Positions 24,201 to 35,402 of a stretch of 64,000 nt of DNA are shown piece after piece. The DNA lies in NCBI GenBank assembly GCA_013398615.1, contig VZSR01000393.1, positions 16,791,224 through 16,855,223 on the forward strand, written 5' to 3'. How positions within the stretch are numbered: the stretch's first letter is position 1; each line of letters starts with the position of its first letter. The translations under genes were made by a program, and so were the position numbers. The notes under the pieces were generated by a model. The model was not told the origin of the DNA. It worked only from the letters and a program-made list of their open reading frames with translations, and searched no databases. The stretch comes from Brachypodius melanocephalos. Taxonomy: Eukaryota; Chordata; Aves; Passeriformes; Pycnonotidae.

Positions 24201-27200
24201 TGTTCATATTTGCCCTCTGTCACTGGGAGCCAGAGCTGCTCACAATTTACAACTTATTTATCTCACTGATTTGTCCTTTGTATTTTTGGGTTGAATGACA
24301 GTAATCTTTGAGATATTTTCATTGTATATATAAAGTGATTTCATAAATGCCCTGGTAAATTACAGTGAGGGATTTCCCACTCAATGCTCTTCAAAAGAAG
24401 AATTTGTAAAATATTTTGCAGCAATTTCTCTTTAATAAATGTATCCAGATGATCCATAAATCAAATAATAAGTCCCACAGATTTTCTTGCTATAATAGCT
24501 GATAAACATGGCTATGACTTTTTGTATCCAAATGCAAACTTTCTTTGCTGCATCCAAGCTTAAAATTTCTTAGCTAGTACTCTGATATATAAAAAATTAA
24601 TATTCTATTTTTTCTCCTAATTCATATAGTGAAATTTTATATCTGTATTTATTCACATCTGGACCTAGTAACAGATTTAGAATCAGGCATGGTCAAGCCA
24701 TACACATACTCACCAGTTCTGCTTTTTCTCCAATATTTATACCAATATTTTTTTCCCAGAGATAATAATCACTTTAAAAATTCCTGATTATTGTCAGTGC
24801 TACTGCCTGTTTCCACTTCCCAATCAATACTACTTCTGTCATGGTGCTAAATTTTAATTTGACCATCACTGCTGGTGTTGTAGCACAACTGAAGTCATTC
24901 ACTCAACTTGGACACCAGGTAATTAACAGAGAATGAATGAGAAAAGTATTTGTAATCTGTAATCTATTCTGCATAATTCCCTGGATGAATATCTGTACTT
25001 GATTGTGAAGATAAAATTCTTTATTTTTTTTCCAAAATGGTTGATTGTGTCCTTTAAAAAATAACCTTAAAGATTTTCCTTAAATATCTCTATGACAATT
25101 TTAGGAAAAAATGTTTTTTCCTCTCTTTGGCTGACGATTTTTGCAGTTGAACAGTATCATTGCAAAAGTCATTGCAGTTTGCTAGACAAGGAACATCAGG
25201 GAAAGTTTAATCCTTTAGCAGACAGATAACTCACTGCTCTCAATGGCTCCTCTGTCCTTTTGTCCTCTATAAAATAGCTGAGGATGTATATATACCCAGG
25301 ATTTTTCTCATGCCCAGTTTTTCCAGTACATTTATTTTCACTGAGCTAGCACCAATGTCCATTCCTATTGCAATTTCAGCCACTATTACCTGTCTCTGTT
25401 CAAGTCTCAAATATTCAAATCTGCACACACTGAGTTTTAGCAAAACTGTCCTATGCAGTCCTTGTCCTCCTGGGCTCCTTTATGTGCTTTTTCCTTTCCG
25501 TGGATAGCATGACAAAGCTTAATTCATGTTCGCTAATGCAGCTCCAAAACAATAAACTTGAGTTAAATTTCTTTCCTTAATAGTGAACTTCTTAAGCCAA
25601 ATTCTCCTGAGAAAGAGTTCGTTCTGCTTTGGAGTCTATTTCTGTTCCATTGGAGGAGAAGGATAAGCCTATTCTTAAACCAGTGCTCAGATAAGTTCTG
25701 ACATATTTTACCCATCACTGATCAAGCACTTCATCTAATTAGCTCTGTAATGAACTACTCAATTGCAAAGCTACAGGTAAGCTGCTATCTTCCTTTTTTT
25801 TTTTTTTAACTCCTCAACAGGAAACCTTTGAAAAATTTACCTCACAAGTAACAAAATTACCTTTCCCCCCTCATTTCTTTTCTGTAGGGATGGGGGGGAC
25901 CTGGTGTGTCCAGGTTTAGCTGGCCCCTCTGCCCTTCCTCAAGCCCCTCTGTGTGCAGGGTGATGGAGCTGTGTGTCTCAGCAGCCTCTCTCTACGAACA
26001 GGGGCACACATGGAACAGGAGTTATAAATTACACTCAAGAGGGGAGGATGAACAGCAGTACTCTCTGTTGGCTGTTGAACAGGGCAGTGAAACATTCTGT
26101 GCCATCACTCAAAGCTGGCATTTTATGTGCCAGCTCCTGTAGGGCTCTGCAAAAGACTTGACTCCTCAGCTCCCTCCATAATCACCTCTTTTTGGTGTGG
26201 CTTTATCCCAGCCCACTGGACCAGCAACAACAACGAGCAGGGATGAAAATTCCCAGCTCCACACTTCAGTGCAAGCCCATTAAACTGCAGCACACAAATC
26301 AGGCTTTACCAGTTCATGCAGATCACGTCTTGCAAAGCAGACCTGGCTTTCCAAGGAATGTTAGGTGGGATGGGTGTTGGAGGAGCTGCCAGGAGCCATC
26401 CCTTGCCCCTGCCCCTGCTTGGGGGGCTCTGCCTGGCTGGGTCACCTCTCTGCTCTGCACACCCACCCTGACTGACACACACAGCCAGCGGGGCCTCTGC
26501 AGAGCTCTGACAGTCAATTCAGTTCCAATAAGAAAAGAAGTAATTGTGAGCATCTCCAGCTTCTAGGAAAGTTGAAGAAAAACTCCTCAGAAATCTTGAG
26601 GAGCAGGCTATTTAAAATTCTAAACGTGAGTTTCAGAGTCTGACTTCTGACTCTTTTTAAAATAGAATACTTTTTAGACTACTGGAAACCCTGCCCAAGC
26701 CAGCAGGCTGGAGGAATATTATTTAGGTGATTAATACCCTGGCACAGTGCAGAAAGCCAGTCAAAGGCAGCTATAAAGCACACGACCTGCTTAACAAGGA
26801 GCCACAGGCAAGCTTTGAGCACAAATCCCCTAATCCTATTGATCCTGCTTCTGGAAAAAGGGAATCTCTTGTGTGCCACAGATGGGTGACAATATCCAGT
26901 CAGTGCCCACGGCAGGCAGGGTGTGCTTCAGGGAACTTCATCACAGAACCTTCTTCATTACTTGAAAAATCACTTCTGTCAGTACTGCAGCCACATCCTC
27001 CCTGACTGCTGCTGTTTGAGATGCTGTCAATCTTCCCATGTGATTTTGTGAACCAAATAAATTCCAACTCATTTAAAGGTGTTATTATCTCTGCTGATAA
27101 CGTTACCCCATTCAGGAGCAGCAGAAACAGGAAAATAAAACTTATTTCAATCCTTTTGTTTGCCAGTCTCTCAGGCTCCCAACACAAAAACATAACGTTT

Positions 27201-28009
27201 CACCCTTGAACTGCAGTTTGTATTTAAACATATTCTCACAGACATAAGTCTGCTCTTAGCATTCAACATGGAGTATAATTCTACTATAAATTTTTTAAAA
27301 GTTATTGTTTTTTCTTCTTTATAGATGCAACTATTTTTGAAAGCAAGCACTTCTTTCATACAGATTATCTGACATGCTAGAACAACCTGTTTGGTTTATT
27401 TTTCTGTAGACTTTTCCACCTGGATTTATACATTCCCCAAAAGAATGTAAATTATCCTCCCTAAAGTGATTGTTATTACTCATGTCAGAGATTAGTATTG
27501 TTTTACATACTTTGATATATCACTCAAACCACAAAGTCATTAAAAAAATCATTGTTGATTCGGATTTGATTAAAAGTGTGTTCAAAAACATCTCCCTTTG
27601 TGAGAAGAGTTATATCAAAAGCTTTTATCCACCTGTACTGCTATTTTTATTTGTCATAACTCGAGCATTAAAAATGCTTATTGAAAAAGAGGGTGAAATT
27701 ACTGTACTAATGGCAATTTCAATTTCTATTCTGTTTCAATTGGTAAGGTATCAGCAATAATCAAAGTCCTTAAGTGGCTGTTTCAGAAAAAAAGAGTTTT
27801 AGTTTATGGAGGAAATCCAGGGAAGAGATTTTAAGTACATTCTGGCCCTTGAATAACAAGTAACAATTACCTTATGTTGTCATAACACCATGGAAGCGAG
27901 AAAATTTGATTTTGAAAATCATAAAATATCATTAGCTCCCTAACTCTCTGAGAAAATAATCTCCCCTGTGTTTCACAGTCTTACTTTTTGTGTGGAAGTT
28001 AAGATACAG
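21297..28009. other. Long unique AT-rich stretch, no gene seen
   Basis: About 6.7 kb without a recognised transposon, RNA gene or exon. It is mostly AT-rich, with a GC-richer patch at about 25890-26560 that holds short open frames and no recognisable product. Homopolymer runs occur near 22988 (T), 23168 (A) and 25797 (T). A G/T run lies near 22086-22110. The low transposon density over this length is itself notable and may reflect constraint. Confidence 0.55.
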
Positions 28010-28066
28010 ATAAAAAATAAAATAAAATAAAATAAAATAAAATAAAATAAAATAAAATAAATAAAC
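28010..28066. repeat. Pentanucleotide microsatellite (AAAAT)n
   Basis: About ten head-to-tail copies of the pentamer aaaat, nearly perfect, in a tract of about 57 bp. It is likely length-variable between individuals. A minus-strand open frame with a YFILF periodicity is its translation. Confidence 0.95.
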
Positions 28067-28709
28067 CCTTTGACTTTTCATGTCTATCTTGATAATGAGC
28101 ACACATGCCCCCCCCCCAAAGTTTTTAAAATGTACTAATGATGAGGTATTTGTTCTGCCACATATACAGTGAGTAATTATTTGAATATCCAGCAAAGAAA
28201 TTGAGCAATTAATTATTCCTACTTACTGTCCTGGAAAGAACAGAGAATCATAAAAAATAAGGAGAGGAAAAATGTGAGATGAGGATTCATCTGTTTCTTG
28301 ACTCAAGGCACAATCAATGAGTGTCAGGTAACAATATAAAATATGAGTAAAACTGCACAATGAGAATTATTGTTCTTCTTGTTGGTGCAGGTCCTTTTTT
28401 GCCTTGCATTAATTTTCCCTGTAATTTAATTAAATATAAAATGCAGAAAAAATTGCTGCTTGATACAGTGGAATGAGGAAAGTTCAGCTGCAGGAACGGC
28501 AGAGAAATGGCTGCAAAAGGAAGGTGTTGTAGGTGTGGGTTTTACACACTAAGAGAAACAGGTGGGCCCACAAGCAAACGTCCCACATAAGGCAGAGATT
28601 GTGGGAAACCAGGCTGCAGGAACATCATCCTGTTCCAGAAGATGGAAGATTACAGAAGAAATGGAGAAATTTTATGAGACCTTGCTATTCTTGGTGCCTA
28701 TGTGTATAG
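28067..28709. other. Noncoding DNA with a C10 run
   Basis: Contains a run of ten C at 28108-28117, unusual in this AT-rich neighbourhood. No gene or transposon was recognised. Confidence 0.55.
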
Positions 28710-28734
28710 TGTGTGTATATATATATATATATGT
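28710..28734. repeat. Short TG/TA microsatellite
   Basis: A gtgtg run followed by about nine TA dinucleotides, directly upstream of the CR1 tail at 28757. Confidence 0.85.
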
Positions 28735-28756
28735 AGCATCAATATGTAACATCAAA

Positions 28757-29090
28757 GAATTACAGAATCACAGAACCCTTTGGTTTGGAGGAGACCTCTA
28801 AGGTCGTCAAGTCCAAGTGTTCCCCATCACTGCCCCATGGCCTCAAGTGCCACATCTACATGCCTTTTAATCCCTCCAAGGACTCCAGCACATCCCTGGG
28901 CAGCCTCTGCCAGTCCTTGACAACCCTTCTAGTGAAGAAGTTTTGTCCAGATATCCAAACTAAACCTCCTGGCCAGCCTGAAACCCTTTCCTCTTGTCCT
29001 ATCACTTGTTCTTTGGAAGAAGACCCTGCTCCCTACCTGGCCACCACCTCTGTCAGGGAGTTTTATCATCCTCCACTGGAAGCTCTGACT
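28757..29090 (-). mobile_element. CR1 LINE, 5'-truncated copy of an older subfamily
   Basis: The plus strand starts with gaattacagaatcacagaac, the reverse complement of the octamer tail, so the 3' end is at the left. It continues through ggtttggaggagacctctaa, the phrase gggcagcctctgccagtcct and a block on the minus strand reading ggtttagtttggatatctgg, typical of CR1. Similarity fades near 29090. Short frames on both strands are shadows. Confidence 0.9.
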
Positions 29091-29440
29091 TGCAGGAGTC
29101 AGATGTACAGGCACAAAATCCAATAAGCCATTTCAGCCTCAGTGAAAATGCACCAGCAGCTTGGTTCAGTGAATCCCACATAATCCCAACATCCACCAAC
29201 ACTGCCGATAAGAAATAAATGTTGCTGCTTGGAAGACAGAAATCCAAAATGCGAAAGCAGTTGATCAGGAATGTTCAACAGCACGAGAGCAGAACAGCCT
29301 GGAGACACCTTTCCCATAATTTTAATTTTGCACATAAATTAAATATGTAGCCTTTTTCTCTACATTTCTTTATTTCTACATTTCTCCTATAATTACCCTG
29401 CTGATTACTTAAGCATGTCATGCTGCATTTACAACACCCT
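29091..29440. other. Unique noncoding DNA, nothing recognised
   Basis: About 350 bp between two CR1 pieces, with no recognisable feature. Part may be the decayed 5' side of the CR1 at 28757. Confidence 0.5.
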
Positions 29441-29498
29441 TGAATCACAGAACCATAGAATCATTAAGCTTGGAAAAGACCTCTAAGATCATGGAGTT
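29441..29498 (-). mobile_element. CR1 LINE, very short 3' tail, minus strand
   Basis: The plus strand reads gaatcacagaaccatagaat followed by cttggaaaagacctctaaga, the reverse complement of a CR1 3' terminus. Only about 58 bp remain. It stands tail-outward against the plus-strand tail that follows. Confidence 0.8.
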
Positions 29499-29518
29499 AC
29501 CTTCAATAATGGAGCACA

Positions 29519-29594
29519 TTCACTGCCCATGGAAGAGGGTTGGAACTAGATGATTTTTAAGGTCTTTCCCAACACAGACCATTCTGAGATTCTG
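29519..29594 (+). mobile_element. CR1 LINE, very short 3' tail, plus strand
   Basis: Contains cactgcccatggaagagggt and ggaactagatgatttttaag, and ends with a decayed octamer (cattctgagattctg). This is the last 76 bp of a CR1 in the opposite orientation to the piece at 29441-29498. Confidence 0.85.
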
Positions 29595-29969
29595 CAAATT
29601 ACACCAGAAGATACACTGCAAATAGAAATGAAATCTTGCAAAACATTAAAGTTTGACATTTAAGAGGCATTCTAATAAAGTTTGAACACAAGGATGATTC
29701 TAGAGATTTATTCAAAAAGGTCATGAAAAACAGCCATAGGTTTGCTTGGAAATTTGGATGAAAACTCACAGCTTTATTTTTGCACTGTACACTTGTTCTA
29801 AGTACTAAGGACCACTTGGGAAATTTGGCTGTGGCACTGAGGCTGCTGTCAGGGCCTTGGAAGAGTTCAACAAAAAATCCAGTGCCTAAAGGAGGTTATT
29901 GGTTTAACATTGGAAATGCAGCACCTTCATTGCCTTCTAATGCCAGGGTGAGACTCTCTCCAGACTTAA
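29595..29969. other. Unique noncoding DNA, nothing recognised
   Basis: About 375 bp between CR1 fragments with no recognisable repeat or exon. Confidence 0.5.
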
Positions 29970-30181
29970 AAATCACTGAATCTCAGCTGGTTTGGGTTTG
30001 AAGGGACATTAAAAATCATCTTATTCCATCCCCCTGACCTGTGCAGGGACACCTTGCACTGTCCCAGGCTGCTCCAAGCCCCAATGTCCAGCCTGGCCTT
30101 GGGCACTGCCAGGGATCCAGGGGCAGCCACAGCTGCTCTGGGCACCCTGTGCCAGGGCCTGCCCACACTCACAGGGAAGAA
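29970..30181 (-). mobile_element. CR1 LINE, 5'-truncated copy of the GC-rich subfamily
   Basis: The 3' end lies at the left with a decayed tail (aatcactgaatctcagctgg). The body, from ctgtgcagggacaccttgca through ggcagccacagctgctctgg to ggcctgcccacactcacagg, matches the copies at 8608 and 44583. It stops about 210 bp in, where the other copies continue. A 17-base T run at 30215-30231 lies shortly to the right. Confidence 0.9.
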
Positions 30182-32590
30182 TCCATCACCTCATTTTGCA
30201 CTGCTTTGGTTGTATTTTTTTTTTTTTTTTTGATTTTTCTCTTGTTCCCGGACTGTCCTGGAGGAGTCAGCTCTTTCTGTACACATTTAGAGGCTCTTTG
30301 GAAGCTGTTCATTTCAGCTGAGGCTGGATTCTGACTATTCACTAACAACTTCTGTATCAGCACTGAACTGCTTTTGAAAACTCTATTCGTAAGTCCCTTA
30401 CACTAAACCCAAAGCAACCATACTAAGGTAAAGGAAACAAAATGGGAAATGCATGGATTTCAGGTTTCTTTTCATTTTCCCTTCTATTTAATTTTCAAAG
30501 GATCACTCCCTTGCTTAGTCTTTCTAAAGTAAGCTTCTCAGTGAGTGGAATTTCCAGAGGAGTTATAAACTGAAAAACGGGGTTTATAACAGAAATGTTG
30601 ACAGTTGGCTCCTAAGAGTGGAAGAGTTTCCAAGCACTGCTGTAATATAGTATTCTCTAACTACTGTAATTCTGGTGAAAAGTTACTGTAATGTGACTCC
30701 CTATCTATACCAGGCCACACCATTTCTCTTCTTTATGGTCCTCATTATGGTGAGGAAAATACATGTCCCCCTAGAGAGAGCTGCCAAAAGAGGTCCTAAG
30801 CACTTCTAAGCTCTGTTTCCTTTCCATCAGTGCCTGAATATAAGGCTAGGAGATCTAATGTGATTACTGTAATGAGAAACACTATCAATCCTCCTCAGAA
30901 AATGAACACTTAGGTGTGGGACAGAATTCTAACAGAAGTTAAGCTATGGTGCCTTTTCCCTTGAAGGATTAAAAGACATTTCCTAGGTTTTTTAATGAAC
31001 CATGTCCCTGGGCAACACTCACTCATCCCAAAAATCAGAGCTGCCTGTAGGATGGACAAAGCATCCTTTTTCCATTTTCGATGCCATGACTCTCTCCATG
31101 CTCACAAGGGAGAAGGCAAACAGAAAGCAGGTTCTCAGCTGAACACAGAGAACATATCCCTAAAATTCACTACCAAGTGGAGGCACAACAGTTTTGCATC
31201 AAATGGTCTCCAGATACTACCTATGGGTACATCAAATAGCTCTTTACAGTGAGCCAACTGCATATTCACTTCTATTAGAAAACAGAATTCCTGGGGTTTA
31301 TGCTATTACTCTTTTCTGGAACAGCACCACAACCACACAATGCCTCTGTTCTAACTCTGTTCTGCAGTTGCTTTTGATGTTTTCTATGCTGGGGAGGAGG
31401 GAAAGGATGCAGATATTATTTTGAAAAAATTAAAAGGAAAAATATTTTATATTAAAGTTTCAAATACTGTTAGGCATTCATTCTTCACACCTGCATTTTT
31501 CTAGTATTAAATTAGAGATTTTTGATGATATGTTTGTGTTCATAAATACTGTGTGTTTATGTGTGTTAGAAGGAGAGAGAATTTATGCACATAAACTGTC
31601 ATTTCAAGGTCAGGTTATGAAATGCAATTGCTATTAATGACAGTAAACAACAGAGGTGGATAAATATGGGTAGCTTTTAGCAGATGAGCAGCTTAGACCA
31701 TTGCTTAATATTTTTTAGAACAGACAAAAGGTTTTTTTGATATGCAGTGGAAAACAGTAGCAAAGGCAGAGCAAAGTCAAAGCTATAATCAGAATGTACT
31801 GTGATTAAAAAAAGAATAAATCAGATGGATACAGGAGATTATGACCATCTGTATATTTTTGCCTCACACATCACTCCCACACTGGCTTGAGGCCCCCAAA
31901 AAATCTCATTCCCAAGATATTTTCCTCAGAACACATCCCATGACAGCCTGGTGGGGTGACTTCCATTCCACAAAACATGCAGCTTCAAGGAGGCTGATCA
32001 ATATTAATAGCCAGTCAAAAAAGGAATTACTAGAGGAAGATGGAAGGTGCCTTTCACCCACAGCACATCACCTTGAAAAACCCCCTTCTGCCCCAGGGGA
32101 AACTTTCCTACAGTTCCCTGACAGTGCACTCACTGCTCTGGCCAGGTCCAACAATAAAACCTGCTGATAAAATCTGGCCCATCCTCAGACCTTCCCATCC
32201 AACTCAGAACCTGATAAATTGCTGTACAATTCAGAGGGAGATGTAAGTACAATGTTAATTGTATTGGTGCAGAAGATTCGTTGGTTTTCCTTCTGGCTGA
32301 GAATAATTTTTTGCCTATATTAAAGCAAAGACCACTGTTTATTTTATTTTGTCTAGCTCTGAAAATGGAGTTAAAAGTGACCTCTGTCATTCCATCCACT
32401 TGATGGTGCTGTTCCCAAAATACATTTTGAACATGAGTATATGAAATCCACAACTTTACTCCTAGAAAATACGGTGAATAACACATCAGTTTTCTCAGAG
32501 TCTGCTTTAGATACAAAAGCTACACCATCCTGCCATTCTGGTGTTCCCTGCATTTTCAATTAAGTGCAGCAATTTTTATCCCCCCTCCTA

Positions 32591-32620
32591 ATGACCAAAT
32601 CTTTTAATCTTTCCTTAAAT
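32591..32620 (+). repeat. 30-bp exact repeat, copy 2
   Basis: Identical over 30 bases to 20390-20419, in the same orientation. The flanks differ. The copies are about 12.2 kb apart in otherwise unique DNA. Confidence 0.9.
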
Positions 32621-32984
32621 TGCAAAGCAATGTGACACAGCCAGTGAGGTCACTTGCCTAATTAGGATGACTCATCTAACAAAGTTTGTCAGATCAGCAT
32701 TTTGAAGACAGGATTTGAATTTTTGCCAGAAAAGGAAGGATTCTGCAGATTTCACACTCTGATCTTCGACAACTCAAAACTTTGAGAACTCTCCCATTCC
32801 CCCGCTTCTTCTTCCTCCTCCAGGAGTTTAAACCATAAATATTGGGGTTATGGCTTATATTTGGGGGACTATCAGTGGCCAGCTAAAAATACTGAAGATA
32901 TGAGGCTAAATAATGTCAGGAGGGCACAGCAGTGGTACAGGCAAACAGATTATCTAAGTAGGATGTATTACGCCGCTGAATCAG

Positions 32985-33012
32985 GGGGCTTATGGTGGAA
33001 ACCATAAACCCC
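32985..33012. repeat. Hairpin-forming inverted repeat
   Basis: Four G (32985-32988) can pair with four C (33009-33012). After one mismatched base, ttatggt (32990-32996) pairs with accataa (33001-33007) around a four-base loop, ggaa. That makes 11 of 12 stem pairs. A related inverted pair, ccataa (32833-32838) and ttatgg (32848-32853), lies about 150 bp upstream. Function is not shown by the sequence. Confidence 0.75.
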
Positions 33013-34356
33013 ATTTAATGAGCCAGAATTAATACAGGGTAATGTACACATGCACAGCATAATGGGATCTTACAGAGATTTCTTTTAAAAATGAACAATT
33101 TTTGTGATTCCTAGAAATAGAATTAACTTCCCATAGGCTTTTCTATAGCAAGAAAACAATCAAGTATTTAAATTACTGAGAACTTGGTATGAAGGCCACA
33201 TAAAGAGTTGTTGCTTTGAAATAAAACCATGCAAAAATATTTTTAGATCTTGGGTATTTTACATTTGTCGATAAATATTTTATGAAGTTTCATCAAAGAA
33301 GTTATTTAAACATTGGATAAGCCCAAATAATTAGACTGCAGCAGATATCACAAATAAAACAGATTACTTGGGGGAAAAAAACCCCAAAACTAAGTATAAA
33401 AATGGCAGGCTAGCCTAAGACACAAAATGAGGACCCAAGATGAGGCACTGAAATGGCATTAACCTTGATTAAGGTTACTGCTTAAAACTGATTGTCAACA
33501 CGGGATCTTTGAATGCATTACCCTTATTCCTGTTCTTATAGTTCATCTTAATCTGAATGGAATTTTAATGGACTTTTAAAAAACATGTTAATAATTACAT
33601 GGAAAAAGAAAATGTCAGAATCAGATATAAATTCTTCACATGGTAATTTTCTCTTCATTTCATTCTCCCCTCTGCAGTGGCTTTATTCCATTAAAGCAGG
33701 CCTTGTCCATAACTGTCAGGCTCTGTACAACAATTTCAGGCAGAGTTTTTTGGGTCACTCAGCTTTGACCATCTTGGATCTTGTTGTTTTGTGTGAAGGC
33801 TGGGCTCTGACAGGCTGACATGATTGCTGCTGCCTTTTCTTCTGCCTCTTTCGAGCTCATCTGCACAAGGTAGAGCTTGGAGCCCCTGCCCTGGCACCAG
33901 CAGCCTGACACACTCTGTCCTGTTAGAGCCTGATCACCCTCCCTGCCAGGCTCAGGGGATCAGTAAAGGCGTGGACTTGGCAGGGTCTGCTAAGGGTAAT
34001 GGTCTGCTGTTCCTTCTCTTCCAACACTCCTGGGTGCTTCTCTGCTACCCTAGAGCCCCTGGCTCTTCACCCTGGCTGCAGAACTGGTCCATCTCAGTGC
34101 TTTGGAGTGCAAAGGGGTAACTTTGTAGAAGGGCACAAAGCTCAAACTCAACTGCATTCCAAATCTGTCCAGCAATCCCCAAGTATGACCCCGCGCACTC
34201 AAGGCTTTGTGTAAGTGCCCCACTGCTTTGGTTTCAACCACAACAGTACTGCCAAAACCCACCACAGGAGCAGTCACAGAGAGGACACACTTCATTCCTT
34301 GCAGCTATACTCCTGCACTGCATTAGATGCAACCATTAGAGCATATTCAGTCCATG

Positions 34357-34361
34357 GGACC
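34357..34361. repeat. Target-site duplication, left copy (ggacc)
   Basis: These five bases precede the TG at 34362. They match ggatc at 35403-35407 at four of five positions, the single difference being a C/T transition. Confidence 0.6.
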
Positions 34362-35402
34362 TGTCTTGGTTTGGAAAGATGAGTGTCTGCTAAGGAAGGC
34401 AGGAGCCTCCCTTGAAGATGTAAACCCCCTCCCTCCAAATTATTACAATTTTGAAATTAAGGGGCTCTCAGGCAAAGATATAGGAATGGGAATAACAATC
34501 TTTTACTAGGAAAATTAAAATATAAATGTAGTAGTACAAAAAGAAAAAGCAAACAAAAAAGAAAACACTGACAGAGTCAGAATACAACCTGACACCCTGT
34601 TGGTCAGGGTGTTGGGAGCAGCCCAATCAAGTCCTCATACAGTGAGAGATGTGGTTCTCTTGGAGTAGAAATGATCCTGTAGAAGGGTCCACTGCTGGCA
34701 AGAAGCGTCTGGTCTTTCCTCTGGGAATCCAGTGCAAACAGGCTGTGCTGGTGTTCTCAGTCCCAGGTTTTATCCAGGTCAATAATCCAGTGCACACAGG
34801 CTGTGCTGCTGTTCTCAGTTCTCAATCTCAGGTTTTATCCAGGTTAATAATCCAGTGGAAACAGGCTGTGCTGCTGTTCTCAGTCCCAGGTTTTATCCAG
34901 GTCAATAATCCAGTGCACACAGGCTGTGCTGCTGTTCTCAATCCCAGGGTTTATCCAGGTCAATAATCCAGTGCAAACAGGCTGTGCTGGTGTTCTCAAT
35001 CCCAGGTTTATCCAGGTCAATAATCCAGTGCAAACAGGCTGTGCTGCTGTTCTCAATCCCAGGTTTATTCAGGTCAATAATCCAGTGCAAACAGGCTGTG
35101 CTGGTGTTCTCAATCCCAGGGTTTATCCAGGTCAATAATCCAGTGCAAACAGGCTGTGCTGGTGTTCTCAATCCCAGGGTTTATCCAGGTAGGAATGCTG
35201 GGCTCCTCCCCTGGGTGCAGCATCTCCCCATGGATGATGGAATTGTCTCAGCCATGCAGTGAGCCTTGATGGCCCATGAACAGCAGAGATCCCCTGGAGG
35301 GAGGATGGAGAAGAGATAAAGAACGAACACAGCCCCAACTGTTTTAACAGATGGCAATAGAATACATACTGCTGGTTGCATCTTGCATTGCAACCTAAGA
35401 CT
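34362..35402 (-). mobile_element. Solo LTR, minus strand, 1,041 bp, with internal minisatellite
   Basis: The left edge reads tgtcttggtttggaaagatg and the right edge reads aacctaagact, so the ends form an imperfect inverted pair (TGTCTT ... AAGACT, with the terminal CA mutated to CT). The flanks ggacc and ggatc form a 5-bp target duplication with one mismatch. On the minus strand a degenerate polyA signal (AGTAAA) lies near 34500, with a T-rich stretch before it. I recall this LTR, with repeats in the same place, from songbird genomes but cannot name the family. About 470 of the 1,041 bp are a tandem repeat. There is no internal retroviral sequence, so it is a solo LTR. The repetitive open frames at 34649-35262 are the minisatellite read in three frames. 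Confidence 0.8.
34723..35190. repeat. 57-58-bp minisatellite, 8 copies, inside the LTR
   Basis: Each unit carries aataatccagtgcaaacagg, then ctgtgctg(c/g)tgttctca, then (a/g)tcccagg, then a variant of tttatccaggtc. Unit starts are at about 34723, 34781, 34846, 34904, 34962, 35019, 35076 and 35134. Spacings are 58, 65, 58, 58, 57, 57 and 58 bp. The 65-bp unit has a 7-8-bp internal duplication (cagttctcaatctcagg). Units differ at a few sites (gcaaac, gcacac or ggaaac; ctgctg or ctggtg; one or two extra g or t before ttatcc). The array ends where caggt continues into aggaatgctgggctcctccc, single-copy LTR sequence. Confidence 0.95.

Larger units (their letters stand above)
30182..34361. other. 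Unique noncoding DNA with hairpin element and repeat copy
   Basis: No gene was recognised. It includes a T17 run (30215-30231), the second copy of the 30-bp exact repeat (32591-32620) and the paired inverted repeats at 32831-33012. A GC-richer region at about 33660-34245 has a minus-strand AATAAA near 33681, and its right edge reads tgttgtggttgaaacc on the minus strand. That is LTR-like, but I could not find a matching left end or target duplication. Confidence 0.5.

Noticed and set aside
34649..35262. Periodic open frames that look like a repeat protein
   Set aside because: The 57-58-bp minisatellite is open in several frames, unit length varies between 57 and 58 so no frame is kept, and the array lies in an LTR.
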